A DNA stretch of 64,000 nt. Source: LSCE01 sp050485425 (GTDB lineage Bacteria; Pseudomonadota; Gammaproteobacteria; Nitrococcales; Aquisalimonadaceae). The position numbers were made by a program, and so were the translations under genes. The notes below the pieces were generated by a model. The model was not told where the DNA came from. It searched no databases and saw only the letters and a program-made list of their open reading frames with translations. Position 1 is the stretch's first letter, and each line of letters opens with the position of its first letter. The stretch spans positions 1 to 64,000 of the forward strand of contig JBJHBJ010000018.1 of the NCBI GenBank assembly GCA_050485425.1, read 5' to 3'. Shown piece by piece: positions 15,347-24,515 of this stretch.

Positions 15347-17464
15347 ATGATGGGTAATACCATGATCCGACTGACTCGACGTGCCGGCAGCCTCGTGTTC
15401 GCCCTGCTGCTTGCGCTGGCAATTGCCCCATCGGGGCTGGCGGATGTTTCGCAGAACGGCCTCATGGCGGAACCCCAGCACCCGGAAACCGCCAAGGTCA
15501 TTGCCAAGTTGCTCGCCTACCAGCATTTCCGCCGTCACCCGATCAACGACGAACTGTCGTCCACGGTGCTGGACTCCTATCTGGACGCGCTGGACCCCGA
15601 CCGCTATTACCTGCTGCAGTCGGACATCGACGAGTTCGAGCGCTACCGCACCCAACTGGATGACATGCTGCTGGACGGCGACCTCTCGGTGCCCTACCGG
15701 ATCTTCAACCGCCTGCAGCAGCGGACGCTGGAGCGTTCCCGGTTCGCATTGCGGACGCTGGAATCGGGCCTCGACCTGAATACCGACCAGCAGCTGGATC
15801 TGGACCGCAGGAAAACCGAATGGGTTGAAGACGAGGAAGCGATGAACCGGCTGTGGCGGCAACGCGTCAAGCATGACGCCCTGACGCTGCTGCTGGCCGG
15901 CGAGACCGACGAGCAGGCGAAGGATCTCCTCCGCAGCCGCTACGAAGGCATGGCCGAGAATTCGGCGCGCTCCAGTGCCGAGGACGTGTTCGAAACCTTC
16001 ATGAGCGCCTGGGGCCGCGCTATCGATCCGCACACCAATTACCTGTCCCCGCGCAACAGCCGCGAGTTCGACATCCAGATGCGACTGTCGCTGGAAGGCA
16101 TCGGCGCGGTGCTGCGCACGCATCGGGATTTCACCGAGATCGTTGAGCTGATTCCCGGCGGCCCGGCGTCCAAGAGCGGCCAGTTGGAGCCCGGCGATCG
16201 TATCATCGGCGTGGCGCAGGAAGGCGAGGACATGGTCGATGTGGTGGGCTGGCGCCTGCGGGACGTGGTGGACCTGATCCGCGGGCCCAAGGAATCGGAT
16301 GTGCGGCTGCGCGTGCTCCCGGCCACCGGTGGCTCCGATGCACCGCCCCGCACCATTACCCTGACCCGCAACGAGGTCAAGCTGGAGGAACAGGCAGCGC
16401 AGAAGAAGGTGCTGGACATCGAGCGCGACGGCCGGGACTACCGCGTCGGCGTGATCACCATTCCCACGTTCTACGCCGATTTCGCGGCCGCCGAAGCAGG
16501 CGACGAAGATTACCGCAGCACCACCCGCGATGTGCGCCGGCTGCTGCGGGAACTGGCCGATGAGGACATTGATGCCCTGGTGGTGGACCTGCGCGGCAAT
16601 GCCGGCGGTTCCCTGCGGGAAGCGGCAGACCTCACCGGGCTGTTCATCCCCAAGGGCCCGGTCGTGCAGATCCGCCGCAGCGACGGGAATACCGAAATCC
16701 TCCAGGATCGCGATTCGGACATCGCCTACGACGGCCCGTTGTCGGTGATGGTGGATCGCTTCAGCGCCTCCGCCTCCGAAATCTTCGCCGGCGCAATCCA
16801 GGACTACGGCCGTGGCCTGATCCTGGGCGAGCAGACGTTCGGCAAGGGCACCGTGCAGTCCCTGGTCGATCTGAACCGCTTCACCGCCGACCCGCAGCAG
16901 GAAGCCGGCCGGTTGAAGTTGACTATTGCCAAGTTCTATCGCATCACCGGCAGCAGCACGCAGAAGGAAGGCGTCACGCCGGACATTCTTTTCCCCAGCG
17001 CGTCGCGCAGCGACGAGGTGGGCGAAAGCGCTGCCACCAACGCCCTGCCCTGGGACAGCATCCAGGCCACCCGTTTCGAGCGCTACGGGAATCTGGAGCA
17101 ACTGGTGCCCGCCCTGCGGCAGCGTCACGAAGAACGCAGCGCCAGAGACGAAGCCTACCAGGCGTTCGTCGCCGAGCTGGACAAGATCAACACGATCGCC
17201 GAACGGACCGTTGTCTCCCTCAACCGGGAGCAGCGCCAGTCCGAACGGGAGGCCAGCAACCAGGCCCGCCTGGAGAAAGCCAACCGGCGCCGGGCCATCC
17301 ATAATCTGGAACCGCTGGAATCGCTGGAAGAGCTCCGCCACAGCGATGACGAACCGGACACGCTGCTGCATGCCACCGCCGAGATCATGGTCGACCTTTA
17401 CGCGATGCAGCACCAGCCCGCACTGGCCAGGAGCTGGGGGCTGAACCTGGCGCAGGAGCGCTGA
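15347..17464 (+). CDS. prc: Tail-specific (C-terminal processing) protease
   Basis: Periplasmic serine protease that degrades or trims envelope proteins from their C-terminus, including murein hydrolase regulators and PBP3 in E. coli. The 705-residue precursor has a signal peptide ending near SGLAD, an N-terminal helical domain, a PDZ domain (IVELIPGGPASKSGQLEPGD), and the S41 protease core. By spacing to the E. coli enzyme the catalytic pair is S475, in FSASASE, and K500, in FGKGTVQ. A C-terminal DUF3340-type helical region follows. ATG at 15347 was chosen with AGGAG at 15330-15334; 15350 and 15362 are alternatives. Confidence 0.93.
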   Translation: MMGNTMIRLTRRAGSLVFALLLALAIAPSGLADVSQNGLMAEPQHPETAKVIAKLLAYQHFRRHPINDELSSTVLDSYLDALDPDRYYLLQSDIDEFERYRTQLDDMLLDGDLSVPYRIFNRLQQRTLERSRFALRTLESGLDLNTDQQLDLDRRKTEWVEDEEAMNRLWRQRVKHDALTLLLAGETDEQAKDLLRSRYEGMAENSARSSAEDVFETFMSAWGRAIDPHTNYLSPRNSREFDIQMRLSLEGIGAVLRTHRDFTEIVELIPGGPASKSGQLEPGDRIIGVAQEGEDMVDVVGWRLRDVVDLIRGPKESDVRLRVLPATGGSDAPPRTITLTRNEVKLEEQAAQKKVLDIERDGRDYRVGVITIPTFYADFAAAEAGDEDYRSTTRDVRRLLRELADEDIDALVVDLRGNAGGSLREAADLTGLFIPKGPVVQIRRSDGNTEILQDRDSDIAYDGPLSVMVDRFSASASEIFAGAIQDYGRGLILGEQTFGKGTVQSLVDLNRFTADPQQEAGRLKLTIAKFYRITGSSTQKEGVTPDILFPSASRSDEVGESAATNALPWDSIQATRFERYGNLEQLVPALRQRHEERSARDEAYQAFVAELDKINTIAERTVVSLNREQRQSEREASNQARLEKANRRRAIHNLEPLESLEELRHSDDEPDTLLHATAEIMVDLYAMQHQPALARSWGLNLAQER

Positions 17465-17498
17465 AACCAGTCTCCCTTCCGCGGGGAGCGTGGAAAGA

Positions 17499-17523
17499 CG
17501 CCGGACAGTTTCCCTGTCCGGCG
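17499..17523. terminator. Bidirectional hairpin terminator
   Basis: A 10-bp perfect stem, 17499-17508 with 17514-17523 (CGCCGGACAG/CTGTCCGGCG) and loop TTTCC, lies between the convergent prc and EAL genes. CTCTCGTTTC follows on the plus side and gives a weak U-rich tail for prc. Confidence 0.65.
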
Positions 17524-17531
17524 CTCTCGTT

Positions 17532-18590
17532 TCAGACCACGACGGGTTCGGGGGGCGGTGAGGCCGGACGGGCGAAGTAATAGCCCTGCACGTAATCCAC
17601 GCCGGCGCTCCGCAACCAGTGATACTCGCCCTCCGTTTCCACGCCCTCGCCGATGATGCCCGAACCCATGTCCCCAATGGCGTCCACCAGCCCCTGCACC
17701 AGACGTGCCTTGTACGGATCCTCATCCACGCCGCGGATCAATTGCATGTCCAGCTTGACGTAGTCCGGCCGCAGTTTCGCCAGCAGGTTCAGTGAACCGT
17801 AGCCTGACCCCAGGTCATCCAGGGCCACCTTGAACCCGGCTTTCCGGTATTCCGTGAGGATGCGCTCCAGATGGCCGGGATCGTCGATCTCGTCGCTTTC
17901 CACCACCTCGAATACGAAGTTCCCGGAAGGGAGTCCGGTCTGTCTCGCCGCGCGGATGGTGGTGGCCAGGCAGAAGGCCGGATCGTAGATGCTGGTAGGA
18001 TTGAAATTGATGAACAGCGGCGTACGCAGGCCATGCCCGGCCGCCTGGTTGATCGCGGCGACGCGCGCGGCACGGTCCAGATGGAACAACAGGTCGGCAC
18101 TGCGTGCGGAGGAAAACAGCGCCGACGGCGGGATCAGGCCGCCATCGGCGTCCAGACCGCGAGCGAGGCATTCATAGGCGAACGGCACACCCGGATTCCG
18201 GGCATGCACGATCGGCTGGAAATGTACCTCCAGACGCTCCTCCGACAGCAGCGCGGTCAGCCAACTGCTACGACTCCTCGCAACCAGCGTGCTCAACGGG
18301 CCGGACTTTCCCAGATCGGCGATACCGAATCCGTCCGGATCCTCCAGCAGTACCGCCCGGCAGGCCGCCTGCTCTGGCGGGCTCAGCTCACCGGAGAGAT
18401 GTTCCATCAGCACATCCAGCGCGCCCCCGAGTTCCAACCGGATCACGTCCTGGCCGGCGATCCGGTGTTCAAGGCCGAGTTCCTGCACCACCGCCAGGAT
18501 TTTCCGCCGCGTATGGGCAAGCTCCGGTGCAAGCACCAGTGTGCTGGCCTCGGGCAGAACCGGTACAACCTCACAACCCCTGCATGCCAT
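17532..18590 (-). CDS. EAL-domain cyclic-di-GMP phosphodiesterase
   Basis: A 352-residue protein. An N-terminal region of about 110 residues with two cysteines (MACRGCEVV) precedes a full EAL domain. The EAL motif itself reads ECL (E140). The other catalytic residues are all present: FINFNP, VVESDEID, LDDLGSGYGS, VKLD, GEGVET and VQGYYF. Hydrolysis of c-di-GMP to pGpG is therefore likely. There is no membrane segment, so it should be cytosolic. It starts 25 bases after the stop of the large GGDEF-EAL gene and is likely co-transcribed. ATG 18590 is preferred to the upstream frame because AGGG precedes it and the extension would overlap the neighbour. Confidence 0.85.
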   Translation of the reverse strand: MACRGCEVVPVLPEASTLVLAPELAHTRRKILAVVQELGLEHRIAGQDVIRLELGGALDVLMEHLSGELSPPEQAACRAVLLEDPDGFGIADLGKSGPLSTLVARSRSSWLTALLSEERLEVHFQPIVHARNPGVPFAYECLARGLDADGGLIPPSALFSSARSADLLFHLDRAARVAAINQAAGHGLRTPLFINFNPTSIYDPAFCLATTIRAARQTGLPSGNFVFEVVESDEIDDPGHLERILTEYRKAGFKVALDDLGSGYGSLNLLAKLRPDYVKLDMQLIRGVDEDPYKARLVQGLVDAIGDMGSGIIGEGVETEGEYHWLRSAGVDYVQGYYFARPASPPPEPVVV

Positions 18591-18615
18591 GACTACACCC
18601 TGCTGTCTTTGTTCT

Positions 18616-21600
18616 TCATGCCTTCTCGCGACGCGCGGATGTCCCACCGTCCCGGATGTCTTCTATCGGCCGCGGTCGGCCGATCCAGTAGCCCTGGACA
18701 AAATCGACGCCGATCGCCCGGAGCCTCTCCACCACTGCTTCGCTTTCCACGAACTCGGCGATGGTGCGTTTGCCCATGACATGGCCGATGTCGTTGATGG
18801 ATCTCACCAGCGCGAAGTCGATAGGATCGTCCACCACATCCCTGACGAACATGCCATCAATTTTAAGAAAGTCCACCGGCAGGTTCTTCAGATACGCGAA
18901 CGACGACAGCCCGCTGCCGAAATCATCCAGTGCAAAGCTCACTCCCAGTTCCTTGAGCCGGCGGATAAAGAGCGTCGCGGCGGACAGGTTGCTGATGGCC
19001 GCCGTTTCCGTGATCTCGAAGCACAGCTTGGCGGGAGGCACCCCGGACCCCTCCAGGGCTGCTAGCAGGAAATCGAGGAACTCCGGGTCACCCAATGATC
19101 TGCCGGACAGGTTGATGGCACACAACGCCATGCTGGCCAGCGTTTCCGGGTTGTCCTCCAGCCAGCCCAGCGTGGACGCCACTACCCAGCGATCCAGCCT
19201 GGAGGCCAGGTTGTAGCGCTCCGCCGCCGGCAGAAACGCCCCCGGGGCCACCACCTGGCCCTGTTCGTCAATCATGCGCAGCAGGATCTCGTAGTGCAGC
19301 CGCCCTGCCCCGTCTTCCATGGGTGCTTCCATGGGCCGGATGGCCTGACACCATAAGCGCATGCGGTTCTCCACCAGCGCATGGCGGATGCGGCTCACCC
19401 ACTGCATTTCGCCCTGGCGGCGGGCCAGCTCGATGTCGTCCTCACGATACACATGGACCCGGTTGCGTCCCTGGTCCTTGGCGGCGTAACAGGCGGTATC
19501 CGCCATGCTCAGCACATCATTGATATCAGCGCTGGCGGCGGTGATCGGAACCACGCCGATACTCACCCCCAACCCGAACGTGCGATCACCCCAGACGAAC
19601 TGGAAATCGGCAATGGCCTGCCGGACCGATTCGGCCACCCGTGAGGCATTCACGGCGGTGCAACGTTCCAGCAGCACACCGAACTCGTCACCCCCCAGTC
19701 TCGCCAGCACATCCCGGCGGCTGACCCGCTGCTGCAGTACCGTGCTCAGTTGGCGCAGCAGTTCATCCCCTGCCACGTGACCACAGGTATCGTTGATGAC
19801 CTTGAACTGGTCCAGATCCATGTACATCACGGCATGCTCCCGCTGCTGCCGCTGGGCATCGCCGATAGCCTTATCCAGGCGCTTCTCGAACTCGCGACGG
19901 TTATACAGGCCGGTGAGTCCGTCGTGTGCAGCCTGATAGCTGAGTTCCTCGCTCAGCTTGCGTGCCTCGGTAATGTCCTCGCAAACGGCCAGTACGACCG
20001 GTGCCCCGTCGGCCTCGGTGACCGAGCGGGCGGTGACCCGTATCCAGATGCCATGGCCGTCGGCGGTCCGCAGCCGTGAGTCCCAGCGTCGGATCCGGCC
20101 CGCCTCGTTGATACAGGCATGGATCTGGTCATCGACGGTGCGGCCCTCCTGTTCCGTATGCAGCGTGTCGAACGGGCTGCCAACCAGTTCCTCCACCGGA
20201 GTCCGCAGCATCTCGGCAGCAAACCGGTTGGCGTAGCGGACGAAGCCTTCGGCATCCACGGTGAAGAACATGGAGGGACTGTCGTCGTAGAGAATGCGGT
20301 AGCGGCGCTCGCTTTCTGACAGCGCGACGGCGGCGTCCCGGCGTTCGCGATTGATGATGGCCTGGGCCAGTTGCTCGGCCATCGCGGCAACGAAGGCGAC
20401 TTCGTCCGCCGACCATTCGCGAACATCACGGGTCTGCTCGCAGGCCAGGGTTCCCACCACCCGACCGGACACCCGTACCGGCGCCTCGATCAATGCCTTG
20501 ACCCCGGCTGGTCGCAGGTAATGCTCGGCCAGCCCCCGGGTCCGGGCGTCGTTCCAGGCATCGGACACTTCCATGGCGACGCCTTCGGTCACGGCCTGGA
20601 AGTACGCCGGGAAATGCTCCACATGGATGCTTTCATCGCTGCGGTGGATTCCCGTCTCGGGAAAGAACAGATCAACCGATTCCAGACGGCTCATGTCTTC
20701 GTTGAACATCCATACGCCGGCCCTGTCCAGTTCCATCACCCGGCCAACGGCTTCGGTGATCTCCCCGAACACGTCGGCGAGCCGCCCCTCCATCAAGGCC
20801 TCGCCCGTGGCCACACGCCCGACAATCTGATGCTGCTGCCGGGTGCGGCGCAGATAGGCAATGCGCTCCAGCTCGATCCGCTTGCGCTCCGTGAGATCCA
20901 GCACGCTGACCCGCACCAGCCGCTGTCCCGCGGCCGGAAGCCGGACCAGACGCATTTCCACCGGCACGGACCGTCCCTTGGCAGTCAGGAAAACCCATTC
21001 GAACAGCTGCTGCGTACTCCCCAGCCCACGCTCCACCATGCGAAACGCCTGCTCCCGGGAGAGCTGTCCGTCCGGCTGACGCTCGGGAAAGAACCGGGCT
21101 GGGGGACTGCCGAGCAGGGTGTCGCGGTCGGTTTCCAGCAGTTCCAGGGCCTGCCGGTTGGCGTCCACGAAACGGTCCCGGTCGACGTCGAACACCAGAA
21201 TGGCATCGGCGGCGTTTTCCACCAGCACCCGGTAGCGCTGTTCGCTATCAGCCAGCGCCTGATCGGTACGCCGGCGGGACAACACGCTGAGCAGCATCTG
21301 CCCGGACAGCGACACCATCAGTTCCACGTCACTGTCCCAGCGGCGTGTCTGGTGGACTGCATCGAAGCCCAGATAGCCGATCAGCTCGTTGCCGATCATC
21401 AGCGGGCAGAGGTACAGCGACTTGATGCCCTGCGCCTGCAGCCCCGCACGGTCGCTGGCGGCTTCGTCAGGCAGCAGGCTCACATCCTCGACCCGGACGA
21501 TTTCCCCCCTCCGGTGGCGGGCCATCAGCCAGGGGAAAATCGCTGCCGGTATCGGCTGCAGTTCCTCGATGGCCGGCTCGACGTCAACGCCGCACCATTC

Positions 21601-22602
21601 GTGGCTGCAGAACAGGCTCTCCCCGTCCCTGGTGAATTCCAGCAGATACGCCCGATCCACCGCCGCCTCGGCACCGATCAGTGCCAGGGAGCGTTCGATC
21701 TCGGCATCCATGCTGTCCAGGTCCGCGCTGATGAAACGACTGCTCAGGTCGGCAATCAACGCCAGAAAACGGTTGCGCTGTCCCAGCTCACGCTGGATGC
21801 GCCGCGCCTGGGTGACATCCAGTACGTAGCAGAACAGATAACTGGGGGAGCCGTCAGCCTCGTGGACCACGGACACACTGAGTTCGACGTACACCACGCC
21901 GCCGTCCGGCAGCAGGTATTTCCGCTGCAGCTCGGCCTGCTGCAGACGGCCGCTGGCCAGCTGCCGGAGCGTGGAACGAAGCCTGGGGCGCTCTTCGGGA
22001 GCGGCCAGCGAATCGAAGGAGCGGCCGAGCAACTCGCGCTCGCTCAGGCCCAGCAGCTCACAGAACTGCGGGGCCACACGCAGCCATCGGCCGTCCAGCG
22101 ACATGCGGTTGGTCATCACGCGGGAAAAGGCTTTGGCCTGTTCCAGCCGTTGTTCGCGTTCACGTATCAGCCGTTCACTGCGACGATCACGCGTGCGATC
22201 ACGTCCCACCACGTGGAAGCCGCGGAGATAGCCACTGCCACGGCGAAGCGCGAGCACGGTGATATCCACTTCCAGCGTGCCGCCATCACGGACCAGCAGT
22301 GTCAGCGCCCCCCGCCACAGTCCATGGCGAACGGCATGGGCCAGGCCCTCCCCATGAAGCAATGCCAGGCTGTCCGGAGAAATCACCGACCGCCATTCAC
22401 CACGGCGCGCGTGCTCCAGATCAGGCAGGCCGAGCATACGCAGGCCCGCGGGATTGAGGTCCACCAGACCTTCCCGGAGATCGAAGCGGGCCACCAGATC
22501 CCCGGATTCGCGCACCACCGCCTGCAGATCCGCCAGGGGATCTCCCTGCCTGTTGTCCGAACGGGCGGCTTGCCTCGCGAACGGTAAGGGATCCGAAGTC
22601 AT
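18616..22602 (-). CDS. Multi-sensor diguanylate cyclase/phosphodiesterase (PAS-GAF-GGDEF-EAL)
   Basis: A 1328-residue soluble signalling protein. Apparent order: PAS (about 22-135), PAS (155-275), GAF (290-445), PAS (455-575), GAF (600-750), PAS (755-880), GGDEF (885-1045), EAL (1070-1315). The cyclase motif is an intact GGDEF at 970-974. The inhibitory RxxD site is not kept; the equivalent residues read SRRD. The EAL motif reads EIL (E1105), with AINLSG, FEITET, DDFGSG, LKIDG and QGYWIG intact, so both activities are plausible. The protein integrates several ligand or redox inputs into c-di-GMP level. It is encoded with a stand-alone EAL gene immediately downstream. No signal peptide or membrane helix is seen. 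Confidence 0.9.
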   Translation of the reverse strand: MTSDPLPFARQAARSDNRQGDPLADLQAVVRESGDLVARFDLREGLVDLNPAGLRMLGLPDLEHARRGEWRSVISPDSLALLHGEGLAHAVRHGLWRGALTLLVRDGGTLEVDITVLALRRGSGYLRGFHVVGRDRTRDRRSERLIREREQRLEQAKAFSRVMTNRMSLDGRWLRVAPQFCELLGLSERELLGRSFDSLAAPEERPRLRSTLRQLASGRLQQAELQRKYLLPDGGVVYVELSVSVVHEADGSPSYLFCYVLDVTQARRIQRELGQRNRFLALIADLSSRFISADLDSMDAEIERSLALIGAEAAVDRAYLLEFTRDGESLFCSHEWCGVDVEPAIEELQPIPAAIFPWLMARHRRGEIVRVEDVSLLPDEAASDRAGLQAQGIKSLYLCPLMIGNELIGYLGFDAVHQTRRWDSDVELMVSLSGQMLLSVLSRRRTDQALADSEQRYRVLVENAADAILVFDVDRDRFVDANRQALELLETDRDTLLGSPPARFFPERQPDGQLSREQAFRMVERGLGSTQQLFEWVFLTAKGRSVPVEMRLVRLPAAGQRLVRVSVLDLTERKRIELERIAYLRRTRQQHQIVGRVATGEALMEGRLADVFGEITEAVGRVMELDRAGVWMFNEDMSRLESVDLFFPETGIHRSDESIHVEHFPAYFQAVTEGVAMEVSDAWNDARTRGLAEHYLRPAGVKALIEAPVRVSGRVVGTLACEQTRDVREWSADEVAFVAAMAEQLAQAIINRERRDAAVALSESERRYRILYDDSPSMFFTVDAEGFVRYANRFAAEMLRTPVEELVGSPFDTLHTEQEGRTVDDQIHACINEAGRIRRWDSRLRTADGHGIWIRVTARSVTEADGAPVVLAVCEDITEARKLSEELSYQAAHDGLTGLYNRREFEKRLDKAIGDAQRQQREHAVMYMDLDQFKVINDTCGHVAGDELLRQLSTVLQQRVSRRDVLARLGGDEFGVLLERCTAVNASRVAESVRQAIADFQFVWGDRTFGLGVSIGVVPITAASADINDVLSMADTACYAAKDQGRNRVHVYREDDIELARRQGEMQWVSRIRHALVENRMRLWCQAIRPMEAPMEDGAGRLHYEILLRMIDEQGQVVAPGAFLPAAERYNLASRLDRWVVASTLGWLEDNPETLASMALCAINLSGRSLGDPEFLDFLLAALEGSGVPPAKLCFEITETAAISNLSAATLFIRRLKELGVSFALDDFGSGLSSFAYLKNLPVDFLKIDGMFVRDVVDDPIDFALVRSINDIGHVMGKRTIAEFVESEAVVERLRAIGVDFVQGYWIGRPRPIEDIRDGGTSARREKA

Positions 22603-22731
22603 CAGCCGGTCATGGTCCTGGTCTCATCGTGGGAACGTCTGCCTGCGGCAGCCCGTGAATCAGCGCTGATTACAGTAGCAGCATAACCAGCCCGACCACG
22701 CCGGAATGCGAACCAGGTGGGAAAAGCATGA

Positions 22732-22765
22732 GAAAAAAGGACAAATTCCCGGCCGGTCCGGGAAT
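22732..22765 (-). terminator. Rho-independent terminator of recJ
   Basis: On the minus strand an 8-bp stem (ATTCCCGG/CCGGGAAT, 22765-22745) with a 5-base loop is followed six bases later by six T residues (22738-22733). It ends the thrC-to-recJ run before the GGDEF-EAL gene. Confidence 0.7.
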
Positions 22766-22778
22766 CCCCTGTGGATGA

Positions 22779-24515
22779 TCAGTCGGAGCCGTCCGCCGCC
22801 TGCATGTGTTCCACCACCAGTTGCGGGCGGCGGGAGCCGCGCCAGTGGTTGACGTCCAGCCGGTAGATCAGCCGCAGGCGGGGCGGCACGTGCTCCCACC
22901 CCTGGTCCACCGCCCGAAAGGCAATGGCATCCAACGACCGGTCCGCTTCCGGCAGGCTGAGAGCAAGCTTCAGGTGCCGTTCGCCCACCACCCGGGAACC
23001 CTGGACCTGGAACACGTTGTCGAACAATGGCTCCGGAAAGCCCTGCCCCCAGGGGCCGGCGTGGCGGATCGCCTCGGCCAGTTCCAGCCCGATGTCGCCC
23101 GGTTGCAACGGCCCGTCCGTCAGTAGTTCCCCCTCCAGTTCGTGCGGCGCGAGCCAGTCCTGAACCACCGCCTGCAGTGCCGCCGTAAAGGGCTCGAGGC
23201 TATCGGCCGGCAACGTCAGGCCCGCTGCCGCGGCATGGCCGCCAAAGCGGCTGATCAAACCGGGATACTGGGAATCCACCCGCTCCAGCGCATCGCGCAG
23301 ATGCAGGCCGGCAATGGATCGTCCCGACCCTTTCAACCGACCGTCGCCATCGGGGGCAAACACCACCGCAGGCCGGTGGAAGCGCTCCTTGAGACGGGAG
23401 GCGACAATACCCACGACCCCTTGATGCCAATGCTGGTCGAAGACGCAAAGAGCCGCGGGCAACTCACCCGCCAGACCGGCGATATGGTGTTCCAGGCCGG
23501 CCAGCGCCTCCTGTTCCATGGACTGTTCGATCTCCCGCCGCTGGCGATTCAGGCCGTCCAGTTCGGCCGCCAACCGTTCCGCCCGGCCGGCATCATCGCT
23601 CAGCAGGCACTCGATTCCCAGCGACATGTCTTCCAGGCGCCCCGCCGCGTTCAGCCGGGGGCCGGCAGCGAAACCGAGATCGGAAGCCACCGCGCGTGCG
23701 GGATCGCGGCCCGCGATCTGCAGCAGCGCAATAATGCCCGGGCAGCATTTGCCGGCACGGATGCGACGCAGTCCCTGCTCCACCAACACGCGATTGTTGC
23801 CATCCAGAGCCACCACGTCGGCCACCGTGCCGAGCGCAACCAGATCCAGCAGTTCCCCCAGTTGCGGAGGCGGGCCGGCGAACCAGCCCCGTTCACGCAG
23901 CAGGGCGCGGGTCGCCGCCATGACGTAGAAAATGACGCCGACTCCGGCCAGTGTCTTGCTCGGGAATGGGTCGTCCGGCAGGTTTGGATTGACGATGGCA
24001 TCGGCCGCCGGCAGAGCGGATCCGGGCAAATGATGATCGGTGACGATGACCTGCATGCCGCGATCGTGGGCGGCGTCAACGCCGGCCAGACTGCTGATCC
24101 CGTTGTCCACGGTCACCAGCAGTTCCGCACCGCGCTCTGCCGCCAGATCCACCACCGGAGGCGTCAGGCCGTAGCCGAAGTCGAACCGGTTGGGCACCAG
24201 ATAGTCGATCTGGCGGGCGCCCATCAGGTGCATCGCCCGCAGGAAGACGGCCACACTGGTAGCGCCATCGGCATCGAAATCCCCGACGACGAGGATGCGC
24301 CGGCCGGCCTGCACCGCGTCCGCCAGCAGTTGGGCGGCACGGTCCGTACCTCCCAGCAACGCGGGGGCCGCGAGCGTCGCCAGGTCGGTGCGCAAGGCAT
24401 CCGGTCCTGCGACCTGGCGCGCGGCGTAAACCCGCTGCAAAACAGGGTGCAGGCCACCCAGGCGCCGGCGGGATTCCTGGCAGATTTCCCGCTGGCGTAT
24501 TCTGATGCGCTTCAT
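22779..24515 (-). CDS. recJ: Single-stranded-DNA-specific exonuclease RecJ
   Basis: 5'-3' exonuclease acting on single strands in recombinational and mismatch repair. The 578-residue protein shows the DHH-superfamily motifs in order: VVGDFDADG, VTVDNGISS, VTDHHLPG, then LGTVADVVAL. GPRLNAAGRLEDM, the DHHA1 motif GGHAAAAGL and a C-terminal OB-like domain follow. The start at 24515 gives the usual N-terminus and a 4-base ATGA overlap with the upstream gene. The open frame upstream of it lies inside that gene and is ignored. Confidence 0.95.
   Translation of the reverse strand: MKRIRIRQREICQESRRRLGGLHPVLQRVYAARQVAGPDALRTDLATLAAPALLGGTDRAAQLLADAVQAGRRILVVGDFDADGATSVAVFLRAMHLMGARQIDYLVPNRFDFGYGLTPPVVDLAAERGAELLVTVDNGISSLAGVDAAHDRGMQVIVTDHHLPGSALPAADAIVNPNLPDDPFPSKTLAGVGVIFYVMAATRALLRERGWFAGPPPQLGELLDLVALGTVADVVALDGNNRVLVEQGLRRIRAGKCCPGIIALLQIAGRDPARAVASDLGFAAGPRLNAAGRLEDMSLGIECLLSDDAGRAERLAAELDGLNRQRREIEQSMEQEALAGLEHHIAGLAGELPAALCVFDQHWHQGVVGIVASRLKERFHRPAVVFAPDGDGRLKGSGRSIAGLHLRDALERVDSQYPGLISRFGGHAAAAGLTLPADSLEPFTAALQAVVQDWLAPHELEGELLTDGPLQPGDIGLELAEAIRHAGPWGQGFPEPLFDNVFQVQGSRVVGERHLKLALSLPEADRSLDAIAFRAVDQGWEHVPPRLRLIYRLDVNHWRGSRRPQLVVEHMQAADGSD

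Noticed and set aside
15233..17725. An 830-codon open frame antisense to prc
   Set aside because: It mirrors the true prc frame; high GC content leaves opposite-strand frames open. Its translation is rich in Gln, His and Val without any domain, while prc has all catalytic motifs.
20371..22587. A 738-codon open frame antisense to the GGDEF-EAL gene
   Set aside because: Same cause: composition-driven shadow frame with no recognisable domain and no ribosome binding site.
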